Source of the DNA: Acrasis kona | Taxonomy: Eukaryota > Heterolobosea > Eutetramitea > Acrasida > Acrasidae | Assembly (NCBI GenBank): GCA_026419775.2 | Contig: JAOPGA020001164.1 | Location: 1-37,584, forward strand | Reading direction: 5' to 3' | DNA: 37,584 nucleotides | Shown here: one piece after another, positions 9,751 through 18,690 of the stretch | How positions within the stretch are numbered: the stretch's first letter is position 1 | How the letters are laid out: the number at the start of each line of letters is the position of its first letter | Notes under the pieces: model-generated | Databases searched by the model: none | Told to the model about the DNA's origin: nothing | The model's input: the letters and a program-made list of their open reading frames with translations, nothing else | Position numbers and translations under genes: made by a program

Positions 9751-11088
9751 TCACTTTAACACTTTAACTTCAATTGAACAGTTCCAGACGTTTAATTGAC
9801 TTATTACAACAAGGTTCAATGAAATATCAGGACGAATAATATTGTCCATTTATCAGGACTACAATGTTCACCCGTGATGCTATAACGGAGAAACAGCATA
9901 CGTCATATATTGTTTTACATTTCCTCAACAAGAAACAGCAAATTGAAAGAAAGATTTATTTTCAAGCATCTTCAACACAGTGTCCTTGGCAAATTGGTTA
10001 GAAATGCCAATCTTTTGTCCATGTGGTTAGTGTTGGTAATTCTCACCCACTGTAGCCAACACAAATGACGCTACAGCTTTAATGCGAAATAAACCAAATT
10101 CGGTATATATACCTGAGGGATCGTTAAAAGATCGATTGCAGAGTAGACACCATAGAGCGACATACCAGCTGCATCATATGCTATTCTCTCGTTCATTATG
10201 TACCCACAAGATTTGTCTTTATTATGGTAAATGTTACAGAGTCCAACAAGATCCAACGTGTTGTCTTTGCTGTAGTTGCAAGTCGGAAATCTATCGACTA
10301 ATATCTCCTCACCCCTCAATGTGTATGCAAGTATAGAGCTGCATAGTGTGACTAACAATCGCGGAGTACAGAACCCTGTATATATTTTTTAAATACAGTA
10401 CGCTCCAACAATGTGCATGGAAGGAGGTCTACTGTGAAAAGCTGAGTTTTGCAACCGTATCAAACATTCATGAAGAGGTAAGCAACTCGCTCTCAGAAGG
10501 TGGTGATGTCAAGATATGTTTCGATAAGGCACAAATGTTCAGAGAAGAATGTACCGTACTGTAGGCGGAACACCGTTACAAACCGCTTTGAGTACTTGAT
10601 AGAATTAGACGAAGTAAATCGCTTCTGCACGCTTGAGGGTTTGTTTAGAATCACTCATAGAGTTATCATCAATAGAATATGTTGGAACGCATTGTTTTTA
10701 TAAAGATTTGTTAGAACAGCATTTTCTTCAATTTAGCGTTCCAAAATCACGTTGGAAATATCATTCGTTGTTCATTAATGCATTGAATTCTGAAAGAACA
10801 AAATTGACCCACTTTCTCTTATTGAATAAGCGGAGGTTTATCGGATCCGATACAAGCACAAGTTTAATAACCCTATCGCACGCTCCATGTCCTAATAAAG
10901 CTTTTCGCAGAATGTCATTTATATAAAAAAAAGTATTCCTTTGAGGTGATTGAAGCCATCTGTAATTTGACTGTAATTTCTCATTTCAATGGTGTGTATT
11001 CCGTTGAGATTAACGAATGCTTTGTCTACCCGTTGTTATTTGTTCTCATCTCCAATCAACTCAACTTTGTAATTATAACATAATTATA
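9751..11088. other. Gene-poor region with unresolved coding-like sequence on both strands
   Basis: This is the space between DUS1 (minus) and EMC10 (plus). On the minus strand, 10375-10166 plus 10112-10027 make an open frame across a plausible 53-nt intron. On the plus strand, roughly 10246-10560 is open across a plausible 49-nt intron, and further open stretches lie at 10500-10703 and 10633-10926 in other frames. Minus-strand and plus-strand models overlap at 10246-10375, so they are probably not both right. The plus-strand pieces could be one decayed gene. No family is recognised. Elsewhere the region is AT-rich and holds nothing I can support. Confidence 0.5.
10027..10375 (-). CDS. Possible small secreted or membrane protein, 5' end not found
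   Basis: Candidate exons are 10375-10166 and 10112-10027, joined over GTATGT..ttaacgatccctCAG (53 nt). The product is about 98 residues. A hydrophobic stretch (LLVTLCSSILAY) that could be a signal peptide leads into a Cys-containing region (PTCNYSKDN, VGLCNIYHNKDKSCGYI). The C-terminus is KAVASFVLATVGENYQH followed by a stop at 10027. No in-frame ATG is present; an upstream exon would be needed, and the only well-placed ATG would need an implausible 21-nt intron. An AATAAA-type signal lies downstream near 9955. It competes with a plus-strand model over the same bases. Confidence 0.25.
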
Positions 11089-11842
11089 ATGATCAAACTT
11101 TGTTTATCAGTGTGCGTTTTGTTGTTGGTCGGATTGGCCATTGCAGAGGAACCCAAACAATTCCAACTACCGGAATTCTTCTTAGGGTTTGTAGTTGGTG
11201 TGAAAATTTGATCTAATCGTTTCAGAGAGTGGGAAGTTGAGAGTGCTGTTATCACAAGCGATAGACATGAGAGCCGCCATGGTGCTTTCAACATTACTCA
11301 AGGTGCCTTTGATTCCGTTTTACGTGGTGTCATAGACTACAACGATGGTTCAGACGATCACGCTTCTGAATTGATTGTGTAAGTTTATCACCTTATGATT
11401 CACCTAACATTCCAAGTGACACTGAGAACCAAAAGATCAAATTCCAGGAAAAGAAGAGCGACGATGAATCCGAGGATTTTGATGGAGAGGCCGCTGTTGA
11501 AGAGGAATTCACGTACAACTTTGTAACCCAAACTCTATACGTTTCTCAAGGTCGGTTTACCGCTGAAAAGAACACTAGAGGTGGTACCTACGAATTCTTA
11601 GTGACAAGTCCAACTACTTTTGTTCTTTCATTCGTTTACGACAACACATCAAAGGATGACGTAAGTTGACCGTTTTAAACGTCCGCTAACAAGAAAAGTT
11701 TGAGGTAAAGAGAATTGTCGGCAAGAAAAAGGTTGTCGCAGCAGAAGCATCCTTCCTAGCAAGATATGGACCAACCATCCTAATTGCCGTCGTGTTCATG
11801 GGATCAAGAATGCTACAAAACAAGGCACGCCCAGCTCAATAA
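11089..11842 (+). CDS. EMC10: ER membrane protein complex subunit 10
   Basis: EMC10 is a lumenal, single-anchor subunit of the EMC insertase, which places tail-anchored and multi-pass proteins into the ER membrane. Four exons (11089-11186, 11226-11378, 11417-11660, 11699-11842) with introns of 39, 38 and 38 nt give 212 residues. A signal peptide covers about residues 1-19. The lumenal domain contains FTYNFVTQTLYVSQGRFTAE and GGTYEFLV, equivalent to the conserved beta-sandwich region. The C-terminal anchor SFLARYGPTILIAVVFMG closely parallels the family's SFFAKYWMYIIPVVLF. The assignment rests on this tail and the overall layout. The stop is 16 bp from the next gene's stop on the other strand. 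Confidence 0.85.
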
Positions 11843-11858
11843 AATAAAGTTACAAAAA

Positions 11859-12306
11859 TTATTCTTTAATTTCTTGAGTCTTCTTCTTCATCCAGTGGAT
11901 TTTGTATTCTTTTTTGAGTTCAAAAGATGGTTTGTCCACGCGAACAACGCAGAAGGGCTGGGTAAGTGCCATCGTCCCAAAGCTATCTTTTGGTTCTACA
12001 TCCTTGGCGTAGACTTCAATCTTAGCTCCCTCAACGTCTACTTTAATTTTCTTTACCTGAACTAAAATTTGGTTAACTCTCAATACAATGGTAGAACAAA
12101 CCTGTATATCCTCCTGTTGGCTTCTGCCCGGACGCAACATATATTAGGATCTTGTTTTCGAAGTTGGTACTTTCAATGACGTCACTCTTGATTCCTGAGG
12201 ATACGCATTCCTTCTCTTCAATGAGCATGGCTTTCTTTAGTGTTGGAGGGTGACGACCATAGATTCCTTGTTGAACGACCTCGAATGTTACTTCTGTGCT
12301 TGACAT
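11859..12306 (-). CDS. Small protein with a PrcB C-terminal-like domain
   Basis: Exons 12306-12102 and 12061-11859, joined over a 40-nt intron (GTTTGT..gttaacc..TTAG), give 135 residues. It has no signal peptide or membrane segment. The core GGYTVQVKKIKVDVEGAKIE, spanning the junction, followed by ALTQPFCVVRVDKP, matches the pattern of the PrcB C-terminal domain. In this pattern a GY(T/S)-(hydrophobic)-V-x-x-(hydrophobic) strand is followed by an acidic turn and a TQALTxPY-like strand. The domain is named after the PrcB partner of the dentilisin protease complex in Treponema and is common as a stand-alone bacterial lipoprotein domain. Here it seems cytosolic. The biological role is unknown. 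Confidence 0.6.
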
Positions 12307-12418
12307 TGCTGTTGTGTTGTTGTTATTAATAATTATCAAAATTTTGTCAACTCAAAAGTTTAAAAATAGATTTTTTCTGGTTTCCCCTTTTGCGAAAGGT
12401 GATGTTTATTTGTTACAT

Positions 12419-13332
12419 TTAGCGAGCGAATCCAATCTTTGTAGAAGTATCATTGTTTTCCTCCTTATCTAACAAAGCATCAAGTTCCTTTAATAGGACA
12501 AGACCAATCTTGCGTGCATGTTGAAGCATTTTATTAAATTCGCTTGGATTGATCCCAGATGATACACCACCCTTTTGAATGGAACAAATGTTTCCCTTGG
12601 AATTTATGGCTATTGTAACGCGCGATTCCATGCACAATTCCTCTTCGATCGTTGGGTCGACAATGTATCTTGAGCCAACTTTTGCCAAAGTGACGGAAAT
12701 TGGTATACTTGCAGTTGAAAGCCTTGTAAAATCTGAAGGGTCATCACTAACTTCAATTTCTGTTTGTCCACTACTGGTCTCCATTACTTCAATTTTTGGT
12801 ACTCTGTTTATAGGTTACAAATGTTTTAATGTACTATACCTTACTTTGTGTTGAATAGAGCTGATTTTGTGGCGATTGATAAAGCATCAAACAAGTTCCC
12901 CGCAGAATCCAGTACTAGGCAATCTACGTATACTATCCAGCATTGTTTCCCAGGTGAGATGCAAAGAGACGCCCAGTCTACAGTTCTTGCGTTTTGCAAC
13001 ATGTTACGTAGCATTGCACTTAGAATTGCATTCATTTCCTCTGCACCTCTTCCTTCGAATTCGGGACTCGCACTTGGTGAGCATTCTACCCTCACTTCTA
13101 ATCTACCTTGGTCAGGGAAATCAGGGTCAGGGTCTCCGATTTCGACTTTAACTCCAACTAAGACGTCTGTATTGTTTGCAAGTTTTACACGTGCGGAGCC
13201 ATTTGTTTGTGCAACTAACCCCGTCTCAACAGTAAATGCTCGATAATCAAGTCTTGACCTTCCATCCGTTCGCATATTCTGTTTTATACCATCTATAAGG
13301 AACTGCTTTTCGCTTGGTGATATCTTAATCAT
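12419..13332 (-). CDS. EXOSC7: Exosome core subunit RRP42 (RNase PH-fold)
   Basis: This is one of six RNase PH-like subunits forming the ring of the RNA exosome, which degrades and trims RNA in nucleus and cytosol; eukaryotic ring subunits are catalytically inert. Exons 13332-12845 and 12803-12419, with a 41-nt intron, give 290 residues, nearly identical in length to human EXOSC7. Motifs include NMRTDGRSRLDYR, NGSARVKLANNTDVLVGVK, GRGAEEMNAIL and LCISPGKQCWIVYVDCLVLD. The sequence LFDALSIATKSALFNTK runs over the junction into VPKIEV and then EVSDDP, exactly as in the family. The order and the KALxNT-type motif favour RRP42 over other ring subunits. Confidence 0.95.
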
Positions 13333-13774
13333 GTTAAAAGTTTACAAAAAGTTTGTTTGAATGTTGAACAATGGTAACAAATAATAACGCCACCGTCTGT
13401 AGGGCGGCCCTCGCTTTGGTTCTTTGTATCGTATTTGAACTCATAACAGATGTTTATAAGAATTCGCATACCGGGCAGCAGGGTTCAAGAGTGTTTGATG
13501 TTCAGGAACAATACTGTAGTTCGACAATCGCTTGGATAATAATACGAAAACACAAGCAACACTTTTAACAATCCTAAAAGAATCATCTATCAAAAATGGC
13601 GCCAACGAACAAGCCTCACTAGCTTATTGGGTGAGAAAATATGGAGTCATAGTCATGGATTCTGATACTTTCAATCATTTATGCCTTAGTTGGGTGTTTC
13701 AAAAGGAGTCGTGATAATTATGAAAACTGGTGGCCAGTATTTAAATAGAACAGCACAATCCACCATATCTGAAA
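13333..13774. other. Divergent intergenic region with a possible small plus-strand gene
   Basis: This separates EXOSC7 (minus) from the MATE gene (plus). A plus-strand frame from ATG 13371 has a hydrophobic segment (ALALVLCIVFELI), and another open stretch ends at 13714 (NTKTQATLLTILKESSIKNG..). Joining them needs an intron of about 68 nt ending TGTAG near 13521, for a product of about 90 residues. No family is recognised and the antisense strand is also open over 58 codons, so I leave it unassigned. A TATA-like TATTTAAATAG lies at about 13739, upstream of the MATE start. Confidence 0.4.
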
Positions 13775-15292
13775 ATGAAACAGTCAAAGGAGCGTATAGA
13801 GCGCATAGGATGTGGCCATATGACTTCTAAACAGTTACTTGAATCCTCACGTTATTTATTGAAGGAAGTGTGGAAAATGTCATTCATCATCCTTCCTGTC
13901 ATCATTATACATATGGGATTTGATGGTATGGATTTGGTAAACGAAGTATTTTTGGGGTCGTTGAGTTTAGAGAGCATGACGGCGGGAGTGCTTGCTCAAG
14001 CGTTATGTGCTTGTCTAATTGCAGTTCCACTAGGAATGTCTGGTGCACAGGAGACACTTGTTAGCCAGGCGTATGGTGTTGAAAATAGAAGGTTAATGCG
14101 TGCTGTATTACTTCGTTCCATCATTATTACATTGTTTTTGTTTTTTCCAATTATAATCGTTTGTTGTCTGTCCAAATTTATATTTCAGGTCATACAACAC
14201 GATATGAATGTTGCGAATATGGCGTCAAAATATGTTTGGGTCATGATACCAGGGTTATTCCCTTTCGTGATTTGTAAAATTTTGTCTTCTTATATGATAT
14301 CTCAAGACAGACTCTTGATCCCTTGTTTGGTCAGCATAACAAATATTGTTATGACTGTAACGTTAAATTTATTATTTAGTAGTGTAGGCCACGATGCAAT
14401 TGGTTATCTGGGCACTGCCACTTCCTCCAGCATTACAAGAGTCTTTTCACTGTTGATGTTATGTTGTTCCCTTTTGTTAGTTAACGCTGGACCTGATCAA
14501 CACGGCGATTCTTTTATTCAGCAATGCAAAGGAACAATAAAAGAAGCATTTGATTTAAAGGGTATAAAAGAACACATCAAACTAGCCATACCAAGTGCTG
14601 TAGTGGTATGTGTGGATCATTGGAGTTTAGAAAGTCTTACGTACATTCTTACAGAGTTTGGCGAGGAATATGTTTCCGCTCACTCCGTGGTGGTAAGTAT
14701 TACTCTAATTGCTTATGGAATACCTGATGGTGTCGCTACAGCGACAACCTCTAATATAGGATGTGCCATTGGGTCTAAGCAACCAAAGCGCGCCAAATGG
14801 CTATGCTGGATATCTATCGTCATATCATTTGTGTTAACTCTGGCAAGCGCCGGTTTAATATTTGGTCTACGTGAGCCTATCATATGTATCATGGTTCAGA
14901 ATAAAAATGTGGAGTATATCATTGAACGTGTTATGCCTGTTGTTTTTGTTTATCAAATACAAGATGGGGTGCAGTTGGTTTTAAATGGCATACTACTTGG
15001 TTTAGGTAAACAGTTCTGGTCTTCCATTATAATTGTGATTGGATATTGTATAGTAGGACTACCAATTGGCTCTGTTCTCGCCTTTACACTTGATCTAAAA
15101 ATTCTTGGATACTGGATAGGATTGTGTCTGGGTCTATTTGCCATATGCCACGTCATAGTACTGTATTTGATGGCTCATGTAGATTGGGATTGGGAATGTG
15201 ATAAGGCTCAGAAAAGAATAGCAGAACTTGATCATGTGAACAGCATCAAGAGCACTTTGCCTCCATTAAAAACAGAAAAATCTGTTCCTTAA
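13775..15292 (+). CDS. MATE-family multidrug/toxin efflux transporter
   Basis: This is a 505-residue intronless polytopic protein of MATE length, with about 12 hydrophobic segments. MATE proteins export organic cations or toxins in exchange for H+ or Na+. Family-typical stretches are ETLVSQAYG (the (E/D)TLxxQAYGA motif of the first half), the short WSLESL equivalent to WxFE-type sequence in the seventh segment, and IPDGVATATTSNIGCAIGS (second-half G-(V/I)-x2-A-x(T/S)-x2-(V/G)-x-N-x-(I/L)-G motif). The resemblance is to eukaryotic (plant and animal MATE/SLC47) proteins. Immediately after the stop, the +1 frame reads a short Lys-rich tail (KEVVKVKKGKKAKIV) to a stop at about 15339, which might be a former or alternative C-terminus. 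Confidence 0.93.
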   Translation: MKQSKERIERIGCGHMTSKQLLESSRYLLKEVWKMSFIILPVIIIHMGFDGMDLVNEVFLGSLSLESMTAGVLAQALCACLIAVPLGMSGAQETLVSQAYGVENRRLMRAVLLRSIIITLFLFFPIIIVCCLSKFIFQVIQHDMNVANMASKYVWVMIPGLFPFVICKILSSYMISQDRLLIPCLVSITNIVMTVTLNLLFSSVGHDAIGYLGTATSSSITRVFSLLMLCCSLLLVNAGPDQHGDSFIQQCKGTIKEAFDLKGIKEHIKLAIPSAVVVCVDHWSLESLTYILTEFGEEYVSAHSVVVSITLIAYGIPDGVATATTSNIGCAIGSKQPKRAKWLCWISIVISFVLTLASAGLIFGLREPIICIMVQNKNVEYIIERVMPVVFVYQIQDGVQLVLNGILLGLGKQFWSSIIIVIGYCIVGLPIGSVLAFTLDLKILGYWIGLCLGLFAICHVIVLYLMAHVDWDWECDKAQKRIAELDHVNSIKSTLPPLKTEKSVP

Positions 15293-15978
15293 GGAAGTTG
15301 TGAAAGTCAAGAAGGGTAAAAAAGCAAAGATTGTGTAATCCAACAATTTGTTGAATTAAAACAAAATTTTATTGAATCCTCTTAGATCTATCCTACTGCT
15401 CTATAAAATGCAAATAATTTGTTGCAAATCTACACGTAAAAGTCTGTGACTTTTTGGATGAATGGTAGGTTGAGATTTAAACCTGGTTGATTTTGGTGAA
15501 CTTGCACTAAGTCTCTGCGACACCCACATTGGACTGCTTGATGACGGTGAAAAACGACATTTATTTTTTATTTGTGTTTGTAGTTAGTCTTTGGACTTAC
15601 ATTTATTGCAAATGTCCAACACGCATTATTTCATTACTTCATGTATGATAACCTTTCGTACTTAACTACACACGGGTCACAAAACAACACGTCATCACTA
15701 CACCCTCACAAAGACTTTCGATCAACATTTTTGTGTGGATGGGTAGTGAAAAAATAGGGTTTGTAATCCGACAGTTGCATCGGAAACGCTATAATGGCCC
15801 ACAATCCCAGACAATTTTGAAACTAATCGAACAGACTCGTCATTTCAAGCAATTTGAACGTTTTATTGATTTTTTTGGCTTCATTTAGAATAATCCCCAG
15901 TTGAATTAACCAAAATTTTATTCAATGCTCTTAGATCTATCCTACTGCTCTATAAAATACAAATAATTTGTTGTAAAT
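15293..15978. other. Gene-free region with a duplicated gene tail
   Basis: This lies between the convergent MATE gene (plus) and the RGS+START gene (minus). It contains two copies of an 88-bp sequence (15351-15438 and 15901-15987), the second being the actual 3' end of the RGS+START gene. The roughly 460 bp between the copies has no sustained open frame on either strand and may be decayed remains of a duplicate gene or simple spacer. Confidence 0.6.
15351..15438 (-). repeat. Extra copy of the 3' end of the RGS+START gene
   Basis: This sequence is about 93% identical to 15901-15987, with about six differences including one indel. It includes the last codons' equivalent (TACGTGTAG on minus), the stop and an AATAAA signal on the minus strand. 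Homology ends abruptly at the TACGTG coding step: beyond it the gene copy continues into its reading frame, but this copy does not. That pattern suggests an old partial duplication. Confidence 0.75.
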
Positions 15979-15987
15979 CTACACGTA
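15901..15987 (-). repeat. 3' end and 3' UTR of the RGS+START gene, duplicated nearby
   Basis: This is the native partner of the repeat at 15351-15438. It covers the last two codons and stop (15979-15981) of the RGS+START gene and about 78 bp of 3' UTR with an AATAAA on the minus strand. The start-to-start spacing between copies is 550 bp, same orientation. Confidence 0.75.
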
Positions 15988-17217
15988 GTCTTTTACTCTG
16001 GTATAGAGACATTCTGATGCATACGACACTCCTGGTACTTTGGCAATCTTCATGGTTCTTGCCTCTGTACAATTTTCTTTTGTTTTGTTGAATAGCCCGT
16101 CGCAATCAGACCTCTTTGCATTCATTTTACTAATAAGGAACTGATTTGGATTTCCACCGTGGTCTATAGTCTTTAGCGTTGTGTATTTGCAACGCTCGTA
16201 TGACTGTGCTTCAAACAACTCACCTACGACCATGTATCCTCTAATGTACTCTGGATCTTCTGGAATCAACGGAGTAACTATTGACTTCCATATTGCGATA
16301 ATGCTGTGGTCTTGTAGTATTTTAGCAGAGTAGAGCACGGAGAAGTCTCTATTCTGATAAGGAAACACCATCTGCTGCTTGATGTGTATCAAGACACCAA
16401 AGGAGTCGACAAAATCAAACTTGTTGATGACTTTGACGTGTCTTTTCTGAAGCTCGTCCATGGAATTGCTGTATGGAGAGCTATGCATGGCACAGAACAC
16501 TTCTTCGGGAGAGAAATCAAACAGACATGATTGATAGGTAGATTTAACAGCCTTTCTATCTTTGACTATTGACGACTTCTCTTTGAAGATTCCAAATGCA
16601 ATTTTTTTTGAATTTGCATCAAAGTCGATATTGTCTTGGTTCTTTATTTTACAGACCATGTCATCGAATTCATCGTCTGTTATGGCTAGGGAACAAATAT
16701 CGTACGGGCTACTACTTTTGGTAATCTTGTCAGCAAAGCTCATTGAAATTCTACCCCTTCTTTTAACTCCTATTGCGTCCAGGTATTTTGGGTCCTTCTT
16801 TATCATTCTTGTTACGTGATTTAAAAAGTAAGTAGATGCCAAGTATCCCGGGAAGTTAACTTCCTTGATGTTGATGTAGATTGCTATTCTTAAATCATTA
16901 AAAATGTCTTTGGAGCACTTTTGTACGGAACATGATTCAAATGCCTCCAACGTAGTAGTCCTAGCCTCACTTCCTATATTAATCTCTGAGATACTCTCAA
17001 AATTAAGATACTTGGAGATGATCCTCTTTGCGTCGTTGTATCTCATTTGAACGCCTACAAGCGTCATATACCTCTCTATATCGCACAAAAATTCGAAAGG
17101 CTCTTCGTTGTGGATTGATTTCAAATATTGACCAAGCACATCACGCTGCATGCTGTCGTCAAAGATTCTCTCGAAATCAAACGTGTACATGGATATCAAC
17201 TCGGTTACAGTAGACAT
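15979..17217 (-). CDS. RGS domain plus START-like lipid-binding domain protein
   Basis: This is a 412-residue intronless protein. The N-terminal region, about 12-135, has the all-helical RGS pattern (FDFERIFDDSMQRDVLGQYLKSIHNEEPFEFLCDIERY, AKRIISKYL, DIFNDLRIAIY, FLNHV). RGS domains speed GTP hydrolysis by heterotrimeric G-protein alpha subunits. The C-terminal half, about 225-405, has a START/SRPBCC-like pattern (SPEEVFCAMHS, FVDSFGVLIHIKQQMVFPYQNRDFSVLY, GYMVVGELFEAQSYERCKYTTLKTIDHGG). START domains bind a lipid in a helix-grip pocket. The combination suggests lipid-gated or membrane-tethered control of G-protein signalling. I recall RGS and START modules being expanded in Heterolobosea. 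Domain limits are by eye. Confidence 0.75.
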   Translation of the reverse strand: MSTVTELISMYTFDFERIFDDSMQRDVLGQYLKSIHNEEPFEFLCDIERYMTLVGVQMRYNDAKRIISKYLNFESISEINIGSEARTTTLEAFESCSVQKCSKDIFNDLRIAIYINIKEVNFPGYLASTYFLNHVTRMIKKDPKYLDAIGVKRRGRISMSFADKITKSSSPYDICSLAITDDEFDDMVCKIKNQDNIDFDANSKKIAFGIFKEKSSIVKDRKAVKSTYQSCLFDFSPEEVFCAMHSSPYSNSMDELQKRHVKVINKFDFVDSFGVLIHIKQQMVFPYQNRDFSVLYSAKILQDHSIIAIWKSIVTPLIPEDPEYIRGYMVVGELFEAQSYERCKYTTLKTIDHGGNPNQFLISKMNAKRSDCDGLFNKTKENCTEARTMKIAKVPGVSYASECLYTRVKDYV

Positions 17218-17554
17218 TATCGGGTACTAGTATATCACGTAGTTATTAAATTTTTTATTAAGAGGTGCGATAGCGACCACCCAGTAATTAATTAAGAAGA
17301 ATACCACCCATAAAAAGTACTGTGTCGTATCGTGATTTTGATATAAAAATGTTGGTATTATACAAACTTGGATCTTGTTTAGACCTGATTTCTTATCATA
17401 TCTCGAAATTTTTCGTCAAACACAAATTTGTATGTGCAACCAAGATGGTAATCGAGCTCACCATTAGAAATAAAAAATAGATAGTACAGTTTATTGAGAA
17501 TGATTGTGCAAAAATATGATCTTAACAAACAAGTCGTTTTTCGTCGCTTGTCAA

Positions 17555-17588
17555 TAACGGCCGTTAATGGAAAGTATGTAATTACATA
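17555..17588. promoter_or_regulatory. Two adjacent perfect palindromes
   Basis: TAACGGCCGTTA (17555-17566) is followed 8 bases later by TATGTAATTACATA (17575-17588). The first is a head-to-head pair of TAACGG, the core recognised by Myb-type DNA-binding domains in many eukaryotes. The second is a 14-bp AT-rich palindrome of the sort bound by homodimeric factors. They lie about 340 bp upstream of the RGS+START start codon. Binding is inferred from shape only. Confidence 0.35.
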
Positions 17589-17833
17589 ATCACTGCATAT
17601 ATGCCCTTTTCATGAGAAGGCTCCCCAACTATCTGTAATGTTTTATTGATGTAATTATTATAGTTTTATAATCTCATTTTTGTGTCGGATGATAAAATCA
17701 TGACGCCAGCGATTCATAAAAGCATTTTGTGAAGTGACGTTGACGAATTGGACGTTGCAGATAATGAGCAAGGAAGGTCCAAGTTGATTAGTTTACAAAG
17801 AAAACCAAAGCCAACTAACAATTAGAACCTAAA

Positions 17834-17968
17834 ATGCACACGCTTGTCAAGCTGGAACTGATGAAGGAGATATGGCTAGATAATCTCTTCGGTGACATGC
17901 TTTATTTCACGTTAATTACTGCGACATTGAGTGCTTGTAATAATATGTTTCAACCACTCAATGTTTAA
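17834..17968 (+). CDS. Candidate 44-residue protein
   Basis: An ATG frame of 44 codons has a central hydrophobic stretch (DMLYFTLITATLSAC) preceded by an amphipathic N-terminus (MHTLVKLELMKEIWLDNLF). An AATAAA signal begins about 20 bases after the stop. This matches the short 3' UTR spacing seen elsewhere in the window and is the only external support. No homologue is recognised; it could be a single-pass membrane micropeptide or chance. Confidence 0.3.
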   Translation: MHTLVKLELMKEIWLDNLFGDMLYFTLITATLSACNNMFQPLNV

Positions 17969-18041
17969 GTAAAGCATGAACATAATAAAATTTTCTTGAT
18001 TTGTGTTCATTTCGGGGAATGTATAAAATACTTTTGACGCG

Positions 18042-18556
18042 ATGTCTGTGCTCCAGTTTTATGACCTTGTCGGGCCCGACGCCGGTGAAGTGTCCTGTAA
18101 TATTTGCTTGTATTTATAACATAAATAGGTCTTTAAATTCCTCACTCAATAACAAACGTATATTTTGGGCTGTACACTATACAATCTAAGATTTACCCTG
18201 ACGAGAAGACTAAAAAGTATGAATTTCTCAAAAATGGTACCAATTCCAACTGATAGAGACGAATTTAAACGACATTTGACGAGTATCATTTATGACAATT
18301 ATTCACAAAAGATAGACACATGAGACCCTCTTCACAATTCTGCACGCTCTTTGCAGATGTACTGATAACTGAAGTTAAACAGCAAAGCCAGAGTAAGAGT
18401 GTAGATGCCTCTTCAAAGCCAACAGAAACCAGTATGAAAGCACACAAGTCCGCCAAAACATCCACTGAAGAGGAAGCAACCCCCAATACAACTGCAACCT
18501 CAAGCTTGATGGCACTATTAAACTACTGGGCTAGTTCTGCCTGTAGTTTCTTCTAA
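18042..18556 (+). CDS. Candidate three-exon gene, product about 97 residues
   Basis: In-phase pieces are 18042-18089 (MSVLQFYDLVGPDAGE), 18191-18236 (IYPDEKTKKYEFLKN) and 18357-18556, the last a Ser/Thr/Lys-rich tail ending LLNYWASSACSFF and a stop. The implied introns are 101 and 120 nt, longer than is usual here, and the first donor (GTGTCC) is weak, so the 5' part is doubtful. The third piece is the best supported. A palindromic poly(A) signal at 18691-18704 could end this transcript. No family is recognised. Confidence 0.25.
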
Positions 18557-18690
18557 CTTTATCAGATTCAGGTCGAAATGCTGAGTCAAATAGATACCAC
18601 CAAGCGTTGACCCTATTTCTCATGCTTCTATGATCATTAGGTTTTGTATTCATTTAGTTTGAACCCATTCGAACTCACCACTAGTAAAAT

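Noticed and set aside
9978-10056. tRNA-like fold (CAGTG..CACTG ends, a TTGGC..GCCAA arm, an A-box-like TGGCAAATTGG)
   Set aside because: The anticodon and T arms do not pair and there is no GGTTCGAATCC-type B box. It also overlaps a candidate exon.
13371-13714. Small gene joining the frame at 13371 with the open stretch ending at 13714
   Set aside because: The needed intron has a weak donor, the antisense strand is equally open, and there is no family match; left as unassigned.
17349-17480. 43-codon ATG frame (MLVLYKLGSCLDL..)
   Set aside because: Length is within chance for AT-rich sequence and no other support was found.
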